Below, in pieces: positions 1-6,118 of a stretch of 14,774 nt of DNA. The stretch's first letter is position 1. Each line of letters starts with the position of its first letter. Below the pieces are notes generated by a model. The model made no database searches. It saw only the letters and a program-made list of their open reading frames with translations, and was not told the DNA's origin. The translations under genes and the position numbers were made by a program. The stretch covers positions 1 to 14,774 of the forward strand of contig JAVXWL010000137.1 in the NCBI GenBank assembly GCA_032230565.1. Reading direction: 5' to 3'. This DNA is from GCA-003244245 sp032230565. Lineage in GTDB: Bacteria > Actinomycetota > Actinomycetes > Mycobacteriales > Pseudonocardiaceae.

Positions 1-109
1 TCCGATCACCGTCGAGGGTGGTTGCTGAGCGGCGGAGCAGCGTGACCCGCAAGGCCCTCGCCGACGCACGGGCGCCTCGGGGCTCGTTCGCGGCTTAGAT
101 TCTGCCGGA

Positions 110-135
110 GGTTTACTGAGAGGTGAGCGGGGGTA
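110..135 (+). promoter_or_regulatory. SigF-type promoter
   Basis: GGTTT at 110-114 and GGGTA at 131-135 are separated by exactly 16 bases. This matches the published mycobacterial SigF consensus GGTTT-N15-17-GGGTA in every position. Transcription would start near 142 and leave a leader of about 90 bases before the ATG at 234. It implies that the small membrane protein downstream belongs to the general stress/stationary-phase regulon. The match is seen directly; activity is inferred. Confidence 0.7.
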
Positions 136-233
136 ACTGACGGCAACCTGCGGTCAGGCTATGAGCAGGTCCGGAACTGTCCACGGCGAACCGGTCTCGC
201 TCACCGGAAGCGCTCGAAGCGAAGGAGTTACAG

Positions 234-464
234 ATGACTGCTGGATCGATCGCCCTGGTGGGGTTCGTCTTGATCACCGCTGGTGTACTCATCGGGTGGC
301 GGCTTAGCCAGTGGCAACTGGAGGTGCGAGCGAGGCGGCAAGCAGCAGCGCAGCTATCCCTGTCTAGGCAATTACTCGAGCTTCGAGCTGCGAGACAAAA
401 GAATTATTTTGATATGTCGCAGCTGGGGCATCCGGCGAGTGCGTTCCAACGCCGAGCCGCGTAG
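234..464 (+). CDS. small single-pass membrane protein, function unknown
   Basis: This 76-residue protein is not recognised as a named family. Residues 5-22 form one hydrophobic segment (SIALVGFVLITAGVLIGW) followed by a strongly basic, helical stretch (about 23-57) rich in Arg, Gln, Leu and Ala. This suggests an N-terminal membrane anchor with a short cytoplasmic helix. The start is well supported: AAGGAG lies 6 bases before the ATG. It stands alone, preceded by a SigF-type promoter at 110-135 and converging on the lipB paralogue. The region coding for residues 53-60 is unusually AT-rich for this genome. That it is a real gene rests on the ribosome binding site, the promoter and the plausible topology. 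Homology was not tested. Confidence 0.62.
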   Translation: MTAGSIALVGFVLITAGVLIGWRLSQWQLEVRARRQAAAQLSLSRQLLELRAARQKNYFDMSQLGHPASAFQRRAA

Positions 465-622
465 CGATCGGCCCAGCAATCTGCTGATCTTTCCTGGTCG
501 AATCTGTCAGCTTGACCTGGCGCTTCTGGGGTGCCCCTCTTTCCACGGCGGATGGCCTCGGGTGCAACATTTGCTCTGTCAGGTGGCGAGTTGTTTGAGG
601 TAGCGGTTGATCGATGATGCCC

Positions 623-639
623 GGTCGCCGGTCGCGACC
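623..639. terminator. possible hairpin terminator between convergent genes
   Basis: GGTCGC and GCGACC form a 6-bp stem around a 5-base loop, 14 bases beyond the lipB stop codon. There is no U-tract on either strand. Mycobacterial terminators often lack one, so this is only a candidate. Confidence 0.3.
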
Positions 640-653
640 ACACCACTCCGTTG

Positions 654-1343
654 CTAATGCTTGATGTGGCTCGATGCTTCATGCCTGCTGTGCGATGGCT
701 CGGTCAGTGCCGTGGTGACGGCGTCGCGGACGGCGTCGTCGGTGGGGAGCGGTGTACCGGTCTGCTCGGCGAGCTCGCGTAGCGAGGTCATGGTGACGTC
801 AGGCAGGCCGCAGACTGTGAACTGTTCGAACGCGTGCAGATCGGGGTCGATGTTCAGAGCGAAGCCGTGGCTGGTGATCCCGCCGCGGATCCGCATGCCG
901 ATGGAGGCGACCTTGCGGTGATCGGGAGTCCAAACGCCGACGAGGCTGGAGGCCCCTTGGGGAGTGGGACGCCGTTGGGTGCTGAAATCGAGCAGCCCCA
1001 GCGCCCGGACGAGGCCGACTTCGAGCCAGCGCACGACATCGGCCGCGCCCTGATCGCCGATGTCCATGATCAGATATCCGACGAGTTGGCCGGGGCCATG
1101 GTAGGTCGCGTACCCTCCGCGGTCCACCGCGACCAGCGGTATCTCATGGTGGCCGCGGCGCAGGTCGGCGGGATCGGTGCGCTGCCCGTAGGTGATGACC
1201 GGGGGATGGCTGAGCAGGAACAGCCGATCGCCGACTGTCCCCGCGCGCCGCTGCGCGGTCCAGCCGGCCATGGCGTCGATCGCGTCGAGGTAGTCGATCT
1301 CACCGAGGTCGACGCGCTGCAGCGTCCGCTCGGCCGTGGCCAT
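654..1343 (-). CDS. lipB: lipoate-protein ligase B-like octanoyltransferase (LipB paralogue)
   Basis: The predicted 229-residue protein is a LipB-family enzyme. The family moves octanoyl groups from octanoyl-ACP to lipoyl domains of enzymes such as pyruvate dehydrogenase and GcvH, in the cytoplasm, before sulfur insertion by LipA. Visible signatures are DRGG (74-77), YHGPGQLVGY (81-90), Lys144 in HRKVASIG, SHGFALN (158-164) and Cys178 in TVCGLPDVTMTSL. M. tuberculosis LipB uses Lys142 and Cys176, so the catalytic pair and spacing are intact. The start at 1343 is chosen because GGAGG lies 5 bases upstream; the open frame further upstream has no family similarity. lipA is not adjacent here, and the sequence differs clearly from the LipB of M. 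tuberculosis as I remember it. It is therefore probably a second, accessory copy rather than the housekeeping one, which is inference. Confidence 0.88.
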   Translation of the reverse strand: MATAERTLQRVDLGEIDYLDAIDAMAGWTAQRRAGTVGDRLFLLSHPPVITYGQRTDPADLRRGHHEIPLVAVDRGGYATYHGPGQLVGYLIMDIGDQGAADVVRWLEVGLVRALGLLDFSTQRRPTPQGASSLVGVWTPDHRKVASIGMRIRGGITSHGFALNIDPDLHAFEQFTVCGLPDVTMTSLRELAEQTGTPLPTDDAVRDAVTTALTEPSHSRHEASSHIKH

Positions 1344-1755
1344 ACCTGCCTCCGTGTGCTGCCGCTTTTTTAGTACCAACAGGCAGCGTAGGCCGCCGAG
1401 GCCGGACCAGTTCGTCGCCTCCTGGGGCAAGATCGGCACCATCGCCGCCGTACTCGGTGGTCCGACTGTGTCCGTCACGCTCCGGGCTTCGGGGTTGCTG
1501 CCCACAGAGGTGCCGTAAGCGGCAACTTTGCGGAAAAATGCCAGCGGTGGCACCTCTGCAAATAATCCACCCACCTGTCCTTGGGGCCTATGCGGCTCGT
1601 GTGTTTTATGCGACCTCCCAGCGAACCGACGCCCAGCCACGGTGCGAATGCCACTGCACGACCACACCGGCCCCGCTGGCCTGGCGACGCCTCGCGGCCC
1701 CCGGCGCTTATGGTGGTGGGGACGCCTCCGCAGGGAGGCCAACAGGGGAGAGCTG
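1344..1755. other. divergent intergenic region between lipB and the YbjQ-like run
   Basis: This 412-base gap holds the promoters of both flanking transcripts. Both strands have long open frames here, but neither resembles a known protein and both flanking genes have strong ribosome binding sites at the inner starts. The clearest structure is the inverted repeat at 1505-1558. No confident -35/-10 pair was found. Confidence 0.6.
1505..1558. repeat. 10-bp inverted repeat with nested small stem
   Basis: CAGAGGTGCC at 1505-1514 is perfectly repeated in reverse as GGCACCTCTG at 1549-1558, with 34 bases between. Inside it TGCCG-taag-CGGCA (1511-1524) forms an alternative hairpin that shares bases with the outer arm. 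This mutually exclusive pairing could suit a regulatory RNA leader on either strand, or a protein-binding site. I do not recognise it as a known riboswitch class. Confidence 0.5.
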
Positions 1756-2646
1756 ATGACGCGGTGGGACGGTCACGGATTGCCGCCGGTGGCCGCCGAG
1801 AGGATGCGGCGCTTCGCCAGCACTGGTCTGCGGACGTCGCTGCTGACGGTGCCTGGCGCTGTCGGGGCGCAGTCGGTGGGCTTCGACCCGATCGGTGAGG
1901 TGATGGGCTGCATAGTCCAGCACATCGGATGGAGCGGCTTCGGTGGCTGCGGCTACTTCGGTGGTGTCGGCATGCTGGGTGGTTTCAGTGGCTTCGGGCT
2001 CGGCGGCGGGACCGTCACCTCGTCGGGACGGGCTGGGCTCGTCGGGTTCGGACCTTATGTCGACGCGCTGTACCGCGGTTATGGCACCGCACTGGCGCGG
2101 ATGACTGAAGAGGCCGCCGCGATGGGCGCCGACGGCGTGGTGGGAGTGCGGCTTTCGGTATCAGATCTCGGCAACGACAACCGTGAGTTCGTCGCGTTGG
2201 GTTCCGCGGTCCGATCGCGGTCCCGGCACCGTCCGATGCGCGTGTTCAGTACTGAACTAGCTGGCCAGGACGTCGCGAAGCTGTTACAGGCGGGTTGGGT
2301 GCCGTGCGCAATTGCCTACGGGATCTCGGTGGCGATTCGCCATGACGACTGGCGCACGCAGCGGCAGTCCACGTGGGGCGCCGGGAACACAGAGGTGTCT
2401 GGCTACACCGAATTGGTCGCGCACGTGCGCGCCGACGCGCGATACCGCTTCGACCAGCAGGCCCGCGCGACGGGGGCCGAGGGAGCGATCGTGTCGTCGA
2501 TGGGCCTGCAGATCCGGGCGATCGAGCCGGCGGAGACCCACCGTGACCACGTTGCCGAGTCGACGGTGTTCGGCACCGCGCTGGCGAGCTTTCATCGGGA
2601 GTCGACCGCCCCGACCCGATCGTTGACCATCCTGCCGCTGCGATAG
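1756..2646 (+). CDS. tandem YbjQ/UPF0145-like protein with glycine-rich insert
   Basis: The 296-residue protein carries two copies of the YbjQ/UPF0145 fold, often labelled 'heavy metal-binding domain'. Family members characterised structurally form ring-shaped oligomers; no enzymatic role is established. Repeat 1 (about 20-155) contains the hallmark GADGVVGVRLSV (125-136) and ends in EFVALGSAV. Repeat 2 (about 160-280) starts with FSTELAGQDVAKLLQAGW and holds GAEGAIVSS (240-248) and VFGTALA. Repeat 1 is interrupted at about 58-88 by a glycine- and phenylalanine-rich stretch, absent from the neighbour's repeats. The start at 1756 has GGGGAG 5 bases upstream; a longer open frame to 1528 exists but is not domain-like. 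It is followed after 26 bases by a second tandem YbjQ-like gene, so it is probably the first gene of an operon. Confidence 0.82.
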   Translation: MTRWDGHGLPPVAAERMRRFASTGLRTSLLTVPGAVGAQSVGFDPIGEVMGCIVQHIGWSGFGGCGYFGGVGMLGGFSGFGLGGGTVTSSGRAGLVGFGPYVDALYRGYGTALARMTEEAAAMGADGVVGVRLSVSDLGNDNREFVALGSAVRSRSRHRPMRVFSTELAGQDVAKLLQAGWVPCAIAYGISVAIRHDDWRTQRQSTWGAGNTEVSGYTELVAHVRADARYRFDQQARATGAEGAIVSSMGLQIRAIEPAETHRDHVAESTVFGTALASFHRESTAPTRSLTILPLR

Positions 2647-2672
2647 CTGCTGGCAAGAATGAGGAGTGAGTG

Positions 2673-3506
2673 ATGACCGCCGATCCCACCGCGCTGGGCA
2701 TCCCCGAGGACGCGATGCGCCGGCTCGCCGAGATGCGACCTGGGCAGAGCACCAGCCTGTTCACCTCGGACCTGTCGGTGAACGAGTTCTTGCTGGTTCG
2801 CGAGGCCGGGTTCCGTCCCCTCGGCCTGGTGCTGGGCACCAGCATCTACCACGTCGGGTTCCAGATGGGCCGGTGGAACAGCAATCAGGAACTGACCACC
2901 CTGTCGCAGGCGATGTACCACGCCCGTGAGCTGGCGATGACGCGGATGGAGGCCGAGGCTGATCAGTTGGGGGCTGACGGCATAGTCGCGGTACGGCTGG
3001 CGATCGAGTTTAAGGAGTTCGGCTCGGACATCGCCGAGTTCATCGCTGTCGGCACCGCGGTGGCTGCCGATCAGCAGCAGGCCCCGGATGGGCACGTCTG
3101 GCGCAATAACAAGGACCAGCCGTTCACGTCGGACCTGTCTGGCCAGGACTTCTGGACGCTGATCCAGGCCGGCTATGCGCCGGTGGGCATGGTGATGGGT
3201 TCCTGCGTCTACCACATCGCGCACCAGCGGTTCTGGCAAGCTATCGGCAACGTCGGTCAGAACGTGGAGCTGCCGCAGTTCACCGAGGCGCTTTACGACG
3301 CCAGGGAGCTTGCGATGAGCCGGATGCAGGCAGAAGCTGAACAGCTGGAGGCCGAGGGGATCGTGGGCGTGCAGTTGCTGTCGCTCGGCCATCGTTGGGG
3401 TGGGCACACCACCGAGTTCTTCGCGATCGGCACCGCGGTGCGACCGCTGCGCGCCGACCACGTGATCGCCAAACCGCAGCTCGTCCTTCCGCTAACTGAC
3501 TCATGA
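2673..3506 (+). CDS. tandem YbjQ/UPF0145-like protein
   Basis: This 277-residue protein contains two YbjQ/UPF0145 repeats that align with each other and with the upstream gene. Repeat 1 has TSDLSVNEFLLVREAGF, GTSIYHVG, then ELAMTRMEAEADQLGADG and IAEFIAVGTAV. Repeat 2 has TSDLSGQDFWTLIQAGY, GSCVYHIA, ELAMSRMQAEAEQLEAEG and TTEFFAIGTAV. Each repeat keeps a Tyr-His pair after the G-T/S-S/C strand, a candidate ligand or pore residue, though metal binding is unproven. The start is the ATG at 2673, because GAGGAG sits 6 bases before it; the overlapping GTG at 2670 is less well placed. The gene is closely followed by the 3520 gene. Unlike its neighbour it has no glycine-rich insertion. Confidence 0.86.
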   Translation: MTADPTALGIPEDAMRRLAEMRPGQSTSLFTSDLSVNEFLLVREAGFRPLGLVLGTSIYHVGFQMGRWNSNQELTTLSQAMYHARELAMTRMEAEADQLGADGIVAVRLAIEFKEFGSDIAEFIAVGTAVAADQQQAPDGHVWRNNKDQPFTSDLSGQDFWTLIQAGYAPVGMVMGSCVYHIAHQRFWQAIGNVGQNVELPQFTEALYDARELAMSRMQAEAEQLEAEGIVGVQLLSLGHRWGGHTTEFFAIGTAVRPLRADHVIAKPQLVLPLTDS

Positions 3507-3519
3507 CCGGTGGATCGTC

Positions 3520-3942
3520 ATGACACTGGAACCCAGCGGCTTGGGACCGATGGGCGACGTCCAGTTGCTGGCGGCGATGCTGCGCGCCGACCAGGCTGAG
3601 GTCGCGTCCTACGCCCGGGTGTTGAGCGGGGCGCTGGCTGCGGCGCTGCCCCCGGGCATGGTGGATCTCGGCTATCACCGCACTGTCGGCGATCGGATAG
3701 CGGGCCGGCCCGGTCGTGTGATTCGGGTCGTGGTGCACGGCGAAAACCGCGATCTCCAGCTGCGGGAAGGCCGGGGCGGACAGGTTGAAGCCGAGCTGCA
3801 TCAGGTGGTGCGTGGCGTGGTGATCAGCCGTCGCAGCATCAACGTGGATGAATGGCTCCAGGCGCTGGCTGAAGACATTACTCGGGCAGCCGCTCGTGAC
3901 ACCGCCGCGCGGGTGGCGCTAGAGCGGCTGCTCCGGTCCTAG
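3520..3942 (+). CDS. conserved hypothetical protein at the end of the YbjQ-like run
   Basis: The 140-residue protein is soluble and has no named domain that I can assign. From its sequence it has an N-terminal helical segment (about 13-44), a central beta-rich part (55-106, with RVIRVVVHGENRDLQL and QVVRGVVISRR) and a C-terminal helix starting VDEWLQALAEDI and ending in ALERLL. I recall similar proteins encoded beside YbjQ-like genes in other actinobacteria. That would make it a partner of the two upstream proteins, but I cannot verify the claim here. It starts 13 bases after the preceding stop, with only a weak ribosome binding site (GGTGG), which suggests translation coupled to the upstream gene. 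The next gene, on the opposite strand, begins its 3' end 8 bases after this stop. Confidence 0.75.
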   Translation: MTLEPSGLGPMGDVQLLAAMLRADQAEVASYARVLSGALAAALPPGMVDLGYHRTVGDRIAGRPGRVIRVVVHGENRDLQLREGRGGQVEAELHQVVRGVVISRRSINVDEWLQALAEDITRAAARDTAARVALERLLRS

Positions 3943-3950
3943 CGCTCGGC

Positions 3951-4169
3951 CTATTCGGGTGCTGAGTGTTGTGCGCTTCCGTGGTCGTCAGTGGTAGCTC
4001 TATCGTGCGAACTAGCCAAGCTTTCTGGCGTGACGTCCGCCGCGTCAATCGCACTGGCCAGGGATGGGTCTGCGGATTTGATGGAATTGAGCGCTTCGGC
4101 CATCTCGCTCGAACCGGCACTCGCAGTGCCACTCGGGGCGGAGACGTCCTCCTGGTCTTTATCGATCAT
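3951..4169 (-). CDS. small acidic hypothetical protein
   Basis: This 72-residue ORF starts MIDKDQEDVSAP and is rich in Ser, Ala, Asp and Glu, with no hydrophobic segment and no recognised domain. Its middle part (MAEALNSIKSADPSLASAID) could form one or two helices. Support: a -10 box TACGAT (4176-4181 on the complementary strand) lies exactly 6 bases before the ATG, the arrangement of a leaderless transcript, and the ORF fills an otherwise empty slot between two genes. There is no Shine-Dalgarno sequence at a useful distance. A longer frame extends upstream to 4424 but crosses the AI-2E start region. It may be a real but poorly conserved gene. Confidence 0.42.
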   Translation of the reverse strand: MIDKDQEDVSAPSGTASAGSSEMAEALNSIKSADPSLASAIDAADVTPESLASSHDRATTDDHGSAQHSAPE

Positions 4170-4175
4170 GACCCA

Positions 4176-4181
4176 ATCGTA
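4176..4181 (-). promoter_or_regulatory. candidate -10 box for a leaderless start
   Basis: On the minus strand TACGAT fits the mycobacterial -10 pattern TANNNT and is followed by 6 bases and then the ATG at 4169. This would put the transcription start on the A of the start codon. No clear -35 is seen. Confidence 0.4.
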
Positions 4182-4248
4182 ACTGCTCCACCGACGCAGC
4201 GCAGAAGAACGCCGCTGATCGTGCCGGAGCGTAGCCAGGTGATGACTA

Positions 4249-4274
4249 TGTGTAACATGCTGCCTTACCGGGTA
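4249..4274 (+). promoter_or_regulatory. weak SigF-like promoter before the transporter gene
   Basis: GGGTA at 4270-4274 is a full match to the SigF -10 element. The -35 position at a 16-base spacing reads TGTGT (4249-4253), matching GGTTT at three of five positions. It lies 50 bases before the ATG at 4325 and is much weaker than the site at 110-135. Confidence 0.3.
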
Positions 4275-4324
4275 CGCCCCCGAAAGGCAGGTTCGCACCG
4301 CCGAATTCACTCGGATGATCGGGA

Positions 4325-5539
4325 ATGGTGACCGCAGTGCATGATCAGAACAATGTGGGGCGGCGCAACGGTAACTACGGCGCTGGGCCGCGGTCAGGCC
4401 ATCACCCGCTGGTCGCTCAACCACATACCGAGGGAGAAGGTCCAGTAGCGGCCGCTGAAGCGGTCGCCGCGCAGATCAGCACCGGCCAGCATGCCCTGGG
4501 TCGGCCCGGCAAACCGCTCGACCGCCGATCACCGTTCATCATCGGGATGAGCGCTGCCGCGGGAGTCGCCGTGACAATCGGCGTGGTCGAAATGATCATC
4601 ACTGTTCGCGACGTGTTGCTGCTGATCGGGGTGGCGCTATTCGTGGCGATCGGCCTGGAACCGGCGGTGTCCGTGCTGGCCCGGTACAAGTTCCCGCGAT
4701 GGGCGGCAGTGGTTACCGTACTGGTGTCGGCACTGGCGGTGGTGGGTGGGTTCCTCGCCGCGGCGATCCCACCGCTGGCGCGCCAAGCCAGCCAGTTCGT
4801 CACCCAAGCCCCGAGCATGGCGTCGCGGCTGCAGAATCACAATTCGCTGCTGGGTCAGCTCAATGACCGCTTCCATTTACAGCAACGCCTGCAGCAGGCG
4901 TTCAGCGGGGACGCCTCGGGCTTGTTCAACGGTCTGCTCGGCGCCGGCCAGGTGGTGTTCAGCGCACTGGCCAGCACGCTGATCGTGGTGGTGCTCATCG
5001 TCTACTTCGTCGTCGACCTGCCCCGGATCCGCGCAACGCTCTACCGGATGGTGCCGCATTCCCGCCGGCCGCGAGCGATCCTGCTCGGCGATGAGATATT
5101 CGCCAAGGTAGGTGGTTACGTGCTGGGCAACCTGTTGATCTCGCTGATCGCCGGTGCCCTCACCTTCATCTTCCTGGCCATCGTGGGAGTTCCCTACGCG
5201 CTGCTGTTGAGTATTTTTGTCGCGATTTTGGATCTGGTCCCGGTGATCGGCTCCACTGTTGCCGGCGTGGTGGTATGCCTGGTGGCGCTGAGCGTGTCGC
5301 TGCCCGTCTGCCTGGGAGCCATCGGATTTTTCGTGGTCTACCGGCTGGCCGAGGACTACCTACTGGTTCCCCGAATCATCGGCCGGGCGGTAAAGGTGCC
5401 AGCGCTGGTGACTGTCGTGGCCGTCCTCGTCGGTGGCGCCCTGTTGGGAATCGTCGGTGCGCTGGTCGCCATCCCCGCTGCCGCGGCCGTGCTCCTTCTG
5501 ACCCGCGAAGTGCTCTTTCCCCGTCTCGACCACGCCTGA
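4325..5539 (+). CDS. AI-2E family (PerM/UPF0118) membrane transporter
   Basis: The 404-residue protein belongs to the AI-2E/PerM family of inner-membrane proteins. The name comes from E. coli TqsA; most members export or antiport unidentified small molecules or ions. The N-terminal 68 residues are hydrophilic. Membrane segments follow at about 70-92, 96-113, 126-148, 206-230, 264-290, 293-320, 326-342 and 360-394. A soluble helical segment (150-205) lies between the third and fourth. Family signatures are DLVPVIGS (303-310), EDYLLVPRIIGRAVKVPAL (343-361) and GIVGALVAIPAA (375-386). The start at 4325 lacks a good ribosome binding site, and an internal start is possible because the first 68 residues are not part of the domain. 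The substrate cannot be inferred. Its stop codon ends on the first base of a 46-bp palindrome. Confidence 0.9.
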   Translation: MVTAVHDQNNVGRRNGNYGAGPRSGHHPLVAQPHTEGEGPVAAAEAVAAQISTGQHALGRPGKPLDRRSPFIIGMSAAAGVAVTIGVVEMIITVRDVLLLIGVALFVAIGLEPAVSVLARYKFPRWAAVVTVLVSALAVVGGFLAAAIPPLARQASQFVTQAPSMASRLQNHNSLLGQLNDRFHLQQRLQQAFSGDASGLFNGLLGAGQVVFSALASTLIVVVLIVYFVVDLPRIRATLYRMVPHSRRPRAILLGDEIFAKVGGYVLGNLLISLIAGALTFIFLAIVGVPYALLLSIFVAILDLVPVIGSTVAGVVVCLVALSVSLPVCLGAIGFFVVYRLAEDYLLVPRIIGRAVKVPALVTVVAVLVGGALLGIVGALVAIPAAAAVLLLTREVLFPRLDHA

Positions 5540-5584
5540 GACGCAAAATCGGAGGCTGTTGCAACAGCCTCCGATTTTGCGTCT
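5539..5584. terminator. perfect 46-bp palindrome, probable bidirectional terminator
   Basis: Positions 5539-5561 are the exact reverse complement of 5562-5584, with no unpaired centre. The first base is the last base of the TGA stop of the AI-2E transporter gene. On the plus strand three T residues close and follow the stem (5584-5586). The DUF6131-like peptide converges from the right and its stop is 23 bases away. The position between convergent genes makes a shared intrinsic terminator the simplest reading. The stem is unusually long and perfect for that role. Confidence 0.75.
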
Positions 5585-5606
5585 TTCCCGCGGGTGGCCG
5601 CGAGTA

Positions 5607-5765
5607 TCAGTAGTAATGCCGCCGGCCACCGATCGCGTGTCCGGCGCTACCGAGCACCAACAGGAGCACACCCACCACAATCAAGACGATCCCCAGGTAC
5701 ATCAGAATAGGGATGGGGATCAGCCACCCGAACACCACGACCAAGATAATGCCGAGAACGATCAC
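5607..5765 (-). CDS. DUF6131-like small membrane peptide (copy 1)
   Basis: This 52-residue ORF reads as one hydrophobic hairpin: VIVLGIILVVVFGWLIPIPI, then a second hydrophobic half (MYLGIVLIVVGVLLLVLG), and a polar tail ending IGGRRHYY. It resembles the short actinobacterial membrane peptides grouped as DUF6131, whose role is unknown. The start is a GTG preceded by GGAGG at 4 bases. A TAAAAT box lies about 40 bases upstream. A paralogue with the same start (IVLGII), two hydrophobic halves and the same tail lies at 8292-8447. Its small size and GTG start make it easy to miss. The family name is from memory; the gene call itself is strong. Confidence 0.82.
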   Translation of the reverse strand: MIVLGIILVVVFGWLIPIPILMYLGIVLIVVGVLLLVLGSAGHAIGGRRHYY

Positions 5766-6118
5766 GATGCCTCCCTCGAGCTCGGTGTGAGCGCCTTACA
5801 ATCATTTTACATGACGTCACCCGATTTGTCCTACCTCAGATGGACTAACCGGACCTTAGGCTGAGCAGCTGCAGGTGGCCGGGCGGTGCGCCGAACGCTG
5901 CGGCTGCCGGCGCGGACGCAGATGTGACCGACTGGGCACACTGAGCTGCCGATGAGACTCCGTATCGCGGCGCCAACTCAGGCTTCATTCGACGTTTGCT
6001 GCTGAGACATCTTTCGACTGGTCACCGTTACCTCCACGTCGTCCGTTAGTGGACTCCACGCGGCACCATTGATTGTGGGATAGACGTCGACTGCCTGTTG
6101 GCAGGCGAGGAGGAAAAG
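5766..6118. other. intergenic region between membrane peptide 1 and the coiled-coil gene
   Basis: This 353-base divergent gap holds the likely promoter of the membrane peptide (5804-5809, minus strand), the 8-bp palindrome TGACGTCA (5812-5819) and, at the right end, a small hairpin CTGCC-tgtt-GGCAG (6091-6104) just before the AGGAGG of the coiled-coil gene. No credible ORF or RNA gene was seen in 5870-6090. Confidence 0.55.
5804..5809 (-). promoter_or_regulatory. -10 box for membrane peptide copy 1
   Basis: TAAAAT on the minus strand fits the housekeeping mycobacterial -10 pattern TANNNT. The expected start site near 5797 gives a leader of about 31 bases before the GTG at 5765. The palindrome TGACGTCA overlaps the spacer immediately upstream and could be an operator. 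Confidence 0.45.

Noticed and set aside
1..98. Open plus-strand frame from the window edge to a TAG at 96-98, possibly the end of an upstream gene
   Set aside because: Only about 31 codons, no recognisable motif, and other frames also end with plausible short tails, so the frame cannot be chosen.
1344..1742. N-terminal extension of lipB to 1742 on the minus strand
   Set aside because: The extension has no LipB similarity and passes through the inverted repeat; the inner ATG at 1343 has a strong GGAGG.
1528..1755. N-terminal extension of the first YbjQ-like gene to 1528
   Set aside because: The ATG at 1756 has a good ribosome binding site and the YbjQ repeat starts after it; the extension is low-complexity shadow sequence.
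2592..3461. 289-residue open frame on the minus strand across the second YbjQ-like gene
   Set aside because: It is antisense to a well-supported gene and has no family pattern; long antisense frames are common in GC-rich DNA.
5559..5864. 101-residue plus-strand ORF starting in the palindrome
   Set aside because: It begins inside the 46-bp palindrome and is antisense to the membrane peptide, with a His/Gln/Asp-rich shadow composition.
6071..6082. GGGATA before the coiled-coil gene as a SigF -10
   Set aside because: No GGTTT-like element lies 15-17 bases upstream, and the hexamer departs from GGGTA.
6098..6118. Seven-residue extension of the coiled-coil protein (MAGEEEK)
   Set aside because: The extension would be encoded by the ribosome binding site AGGAGG itself; the start at 6119 is better.
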